Part shown: positions 6,901 to 8,986 of the stretch, piece after piece
Layout of the letters: every line of letters starts with the position of its first letter
Position numbering within the stretch: the first letter of the stretch is position 1
DNA from: Spartobacteria bacterium
GTDB lineage: Bacteria > Verrucomicrobiota > Verrucomicrobiae > Chthoniobacterales > UBA6821
DNA length: 8,986 nt
Assembly: GCA_003136515.1 (NCBI GenBank)
Contig: PLEU01000142.1
Location: forward strand, 28,350 to 37,335
Direction: 5' to 3'
Notes under the pieces: model-generated
Database searches by the model: none
Seen by the model: the letters and a program-made list of their open reading frames with translations, nothing else
What the model was told of the DNA's origin: nothing
Program-made: the position numbers and the translations under genes

Positions 6901-8986
6901 GATGCTGCCATCAGCACAGCAGGCTTGGTTGTTAATGACATGCCAACTTCTTCGGATCGCTATCAGCCCGCTGCAATTAATGGTGGGAGCATTGCAATTT
7001 CCGCCTATCAGGCGATCCTGAATCGGGGGGGTGTTCTGAATGTCTCCGGAGGTGCCTTGCTCACTCCGACAGGTTCCATCAGCTATGGAGCCGCGGGATC
7101 CATTTCGATCTCGGCAGGACAGGCTTCTTATAGTTCCTCGCTGGCAGACATTCATCATGGTTCCCTTTTGCTTGGATCAACCCTAGAGGGTTATTCTGGT
7201 ATTGGCGTTACGGCGGGCTCGCTTTCCATTCTTGCGCCCGCGATTCAGATTGGTGGCAATTCCTCAGAATCGGGGATATTAAATCTTTCCCCCGATTTTT
7301 TCAGTCAGGGTGGATTTGGCACCTTTAATCTGACTGGTATAGGCCGGGAAATCGCTGGTTCCTCCACGACCTTTACACCCGGAATTGCAATAGCACCCGG
7401 CACACTCATTCATCCGGATGTTCTATCGTCCATCATTGCAGCCTCGGATGGGGGAGAGGTTCTGACGAGCTTTGACCCAGCTGATCCTTTTGGAACTTCA
7501 CCAAATATTTCTCTTACAGCGCGCGGGCTGAGCGATACCATTGCCGGAAATTCCGATTTCTTGGTTAGAGGTGATCTAATTATGGGGAAAGGTTCATCGA
7601 TTACGCTCGATCCTCAGATTAAACAAAGCGGAAGCAGTGCTTTAACAAGTGCCGGATCTTTGGCTATTTCCGCTCAGACTGTCACTATCTTGGGATCGAT
7701 CACTGTGCCGGGTGGAAGCATTTCTATTAGTGGAGCTGGCACCTTCCCTTCAAACAACCAGAATCCTATTGCACCGCTCATCACTGTGGATCTGGCTTCC
7801 ACAGCAAGACTCTCCACAGCGGGTGAGGCGCTCTTCGTAGTCGATCCCCTCGGAATGAGGCAGAATTTTGGAGGGGTTCTTTCCGGAGGGTCCATTTCTG
7901 TTAGCGGAAATATATTGGCCGAGTCGGGAGCGGTGCTGGATGCCTCGGGATCAAGCGGATCATACGATCTCTTCTCCTACCAGTTGGGAGGGCAGTCCGA
8001 TACAACGTCTAAGGGAACGATGATAAGTTCGACAACCCCTTATCAGGTTGACTCGCAGGGAGGATCCATTGCGCTGAATGGCAGTCAGGAACTTTACACC
8101 GAAGCAACTTTGCGTGCATCCAGCGGCGGGCCAATGGCACCAGGGGGAAATTTGACCATTTCTTCTGGAAGAAGTTACGATCTGACATCTAGCGGTCAAC
8201 CGGAGCCAACTGATCTGAATCTTGCTGTGAGTCAAAGAGGCCTTTCCATTCCCTCATCTTTTCTACAATCCGGGGTAGCAGCCATCGGCGAGGCAGTGGC
8301 CGCCAGCGGAGGCATCCCGGAAGGAGGGGGACATATCGCCGTTGACAGTTTCGCAGGAGGGGGCTTCGATTCAGTAACTCTTGGTGGTAACGTTATATTT
8401 AATGGCCCTGTATCACTCGTAGTTCCGGGGAGTATCAGAGTCGCCACCAAAGGGGTGCTCTCCGCGGATTCAACGGTTGATCTGACCGCCTCCTATGTGG
8501 CACTTGGCACTCCGTTTATCGCACCACTTGCGGCTGGAAGCCTCGCATTAAAAACTGCATTTGGTTCCAGTACTGACCCTGCATATATACCACCCAAGTT
8601 TGGAACAGGTTCCCTCAATGTCACCGCGCAGCTGATCGATATTGGAAATATCTCCCTTCAGGGCATCGGCACAGCAGGACTTTCAGCCACTCTCGATGGT
8701 GGAGGGGGTGTCATTCGAGGGGATGGCACCTTCGATATTGCAGGCAATTTATTTATGCGGGCATCGGAGATTTATCCGGTGAGCGGGGTCAGCTTCATGG
8801 TAGATGCCTATAACCATAACACTAAAACGGGAATTGCTGTGCTCAGTGGTGGTGAGGCCGGTTCGATTAGCGTGGAGCGTAGCGGATCAATATATTTTCC
8901 TCTCTCAGCAGGTGGCTCCCTGTCGCTCTACGCCTCTTCCATTACTCAGGGAGGTGATTTGATCGCTCCTTTTGGCACGATCAATC
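3976..8986 (+). CDS. Giant TpsA / filamentous-hemagglutinin-type exoprotein (3' end outside window)
   Basis: An unbroken frame of 1670 codons runs to the right edge with no stop. It begins with a long n-region (1-40) and hydrophobic core (41-55, IVSICLSVALALTSS), forming an extended signal peptide. An in-frame ATG at 4069 (residue 32) would give a normal-length one, and neither start has a Shine-Dalgarno motif. Residues 69-120 are Gly/Ala-rich, then Ala/Gln-rich and probably helical. About 140-260 is the TPS domain that guides secretion through a TpsB pore: VDVTQSKQSAYLYWKNFNVG (168-187), TLNFDQSAGG, FNRVMGN, then IYILNQNGILFHNGAQVNTH (230-249). GNVVVEAGA, GGLVALIGPNVYNSGSIS and the block 683-780 (GGWIQYSGG..., KLLYQGRVIDIS, WGVTKTF, GPRQL) resemble the large hemagglutinin family that often ends in DUF3739; this is from memory. 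The rest is beta-helix-like, with recurring GGSISIS-type turns (for example 1247-1252, 1305-1310, 1647-1651). It probably acts as a secreted adhesin or matrix protein. Confidence 0.9.
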   Translation, partial: MKLPFHDFRPVAAGVRLRPFSENATQATEFGMLAIHPFYRIVSICLSVALALTSSPVLFGMSARQAMLPAGGGAGGVGSAANLQNAGAASAALTAAAAQAVQQKTDSAVTAMKAFQAQAHTIMAPFGVKNGLAAGWLETYNPSGKVNAQNVPSTWNGVSSLVQNGNAVDVTQSKQSAYLYWKNFNVGPETTLNFDQSAGGNNEGKWIAFNRVMGNVETQIFGSIAAQGQIYILNQNGILFHNGAQVNTHALVASTLPINDNLAGNPLDGITGRGIANNPDYQFLFSALPVAAGTVGPTAAFTPPAAPSGGIGNVVVEAGATISSPANASQTGGLVALIGPNVYNSGSISTPNGQTILAAGLQVGLNPHPSSDPSLRGMDVFIGKVMAPSVATLSGLTGIAQNNGYLSIMEGDATIAGETVNQEGVIDSSTSVSLNGRIDLLANYNATVNDTYKSQGGAPILYQSTGLVTLGANSLMRILPEWSSDATVTGTALALNSIVSILGSGVDFNSGAVIDAPGAAATANAGQEIVLGSGATVAALSSGVNIQAGNWLARGTSASIFEYNSGAISLASDAEINVAGSTDVAAASAQNFLTLQLRGAELANSSLERTSSVRGVNLTLDTRITGTYNGQYWIGTPLGDATGYAALIERTVGELTTAGGSVSLLAGGSVVMQDGSSINTSGGWIQYSGGDFSTTKLLYQGRVIDISQATPDRVYSGIYTGTDTESFPKWGVTKTFTSILSPTTPQYQAPYISGAAGGSILIQAPTTILNGNLVGNTVAGPRQLRYTSALSTLPASSELTLDFFAQSLVNNSIAPVSSTELTVTFATSGFSSRSSIILSPDLVSSDGFGNLTILNHDGSILLPNDTTLNAGPSGSISLEAANVTILGNIFAPGGTVSLTADLVPYSLINGIAMAANNADEPILDVLLNKNTGTLVAQYGLVHGGKATVINADGTYSTVPTDQLAHYNAGIVTLGSDAAISTAGLVVNDMPTSSDRYQPAAINGGSIAISAYQAILNRGGVLNVSGGALLTPTGSISYGAAGSISISAGQASYSSSLADIHHGSLLLGSTLEGYSGIGVTAGSLSILAPAIQIGGNSSESGILNLSPDFFSQGGFGTFNLTGIGREIAGSSTTFTPGIAIAPGTLIHPDVLSSIIAASDGGEVLTSFDPADPFGTSPNISLTARGLSDTIAGNSDFLVRGDLIMGKGSSITLDPQIKQSGSSALTSAGSLAISAQTVTILGSITVPGGSISISGAGTFPSNNQNPIAPLITVDLASTARLSTAGEALFVVDPLGMRQNFGGVLSGGSISVSGNILAESGAVLDASGSSGSYDLFSYQLGGQSDTTSKGTMISSTTPYQVDSQGGSIALNGSQELYTEATLRASSGGPMAPGGNLTISSGRSYDLTSSGQPEPTDLNLAVSQRGLSIPSSFLQSGVAAIGEAVAASGGIPEGGGHIAVDSFAGGGFDSVTLGGNVIFNGPVSLVVPGSIRVATKGVLSADSTVDLTASYVALGTPFIAPLAAGSLALKTAFGSSTDPAYIPPKFGTGSLNVTAQLIDIGNISLQGIGTAGLSATLDGGGGVIRGDGTFDIAGNLFMRASEIYPVSGVSFMVDAYNHNTKTGIAVLSGGEAGSISVERSGSIYFPLSAGGSLSLYASSITQGGDLIAPFGTIN

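Noticed and set aside
5361..8450. Minus-strand frames of 70-120 codons opposite the exoprotein gene
   Set aside because: They are antisense shadows caused by codon bias in a long coding region. None shows a recognisable motif or its own leader, and several abut each other without plausible starts.

Overview
The window looks like a surface and secretion locus from a Gram-negative environmental bacterium, most likely of the Verrucomicrobiota or another PVC lineage. The evidence is a small secreted protein with a C-terminal PEP-CTERM (exosortase) sorting signal, a very large two-partner-secretion (TpsA / filamentous-hemagglutinin type) exoprotein, and the absence of any clear Shine-Dalgarno motif before every gene. 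The lineage is an inference from gene content; no rRNA or housekeeping gene is present to fix it.

Layout: (1) positions 135 to 1 on the minus strand appear to be the start of a divergent gene for an exported protein, cut by the left edge. (2) 136-566 is a non-coding divergent region with two perfect 13-nt palindromes and, at its right end, a strongly A/C-rich leader. (3) 567-1337 encodes a 256-residue PEP-CTERM protein. (4) 1369-2643, only 31 nt later and probably co-transcribed, encodes a 424-residue secreted protein with PstS-like substrate-binding motifs. A 12-bp hairpin at 2687-2714 closes this pair. (5) 2754-3500 encodes a 248-residue protein with an N-terminal membrane anchor, a Ser/Thr/Pro-rich linker and a compact helical C-terminal module; I do not recognise its function. 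(6) 3501-3975 is a 475-nt gap with a perfect TATAAT box and four small hairpins, plausibly a long structured leader for the next gene. (7) From 3976 an uninterrupted reading frame of at least 1670 codons runs off the right edge. It encodes the giant exoprotein: signal peptide, Ala-rich helical segment, TPS domain, then a long beta-helix-like Gly/Ser/Ile repeat region. It has no stop codon in the window, and the many small reading frames that overlap it on both strands are shadows.

How the parts may fit together: every confident gene product is exported or membrane-anchored, so the window reads as an envelope or cell-surface module. The TpsA-type protein would need a TpsB outer-membrane transporter and the PEP-CTERM protein would need an exosortase. 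Neither is in the window. No transposase, RNA gene or CRISPR array was seen.
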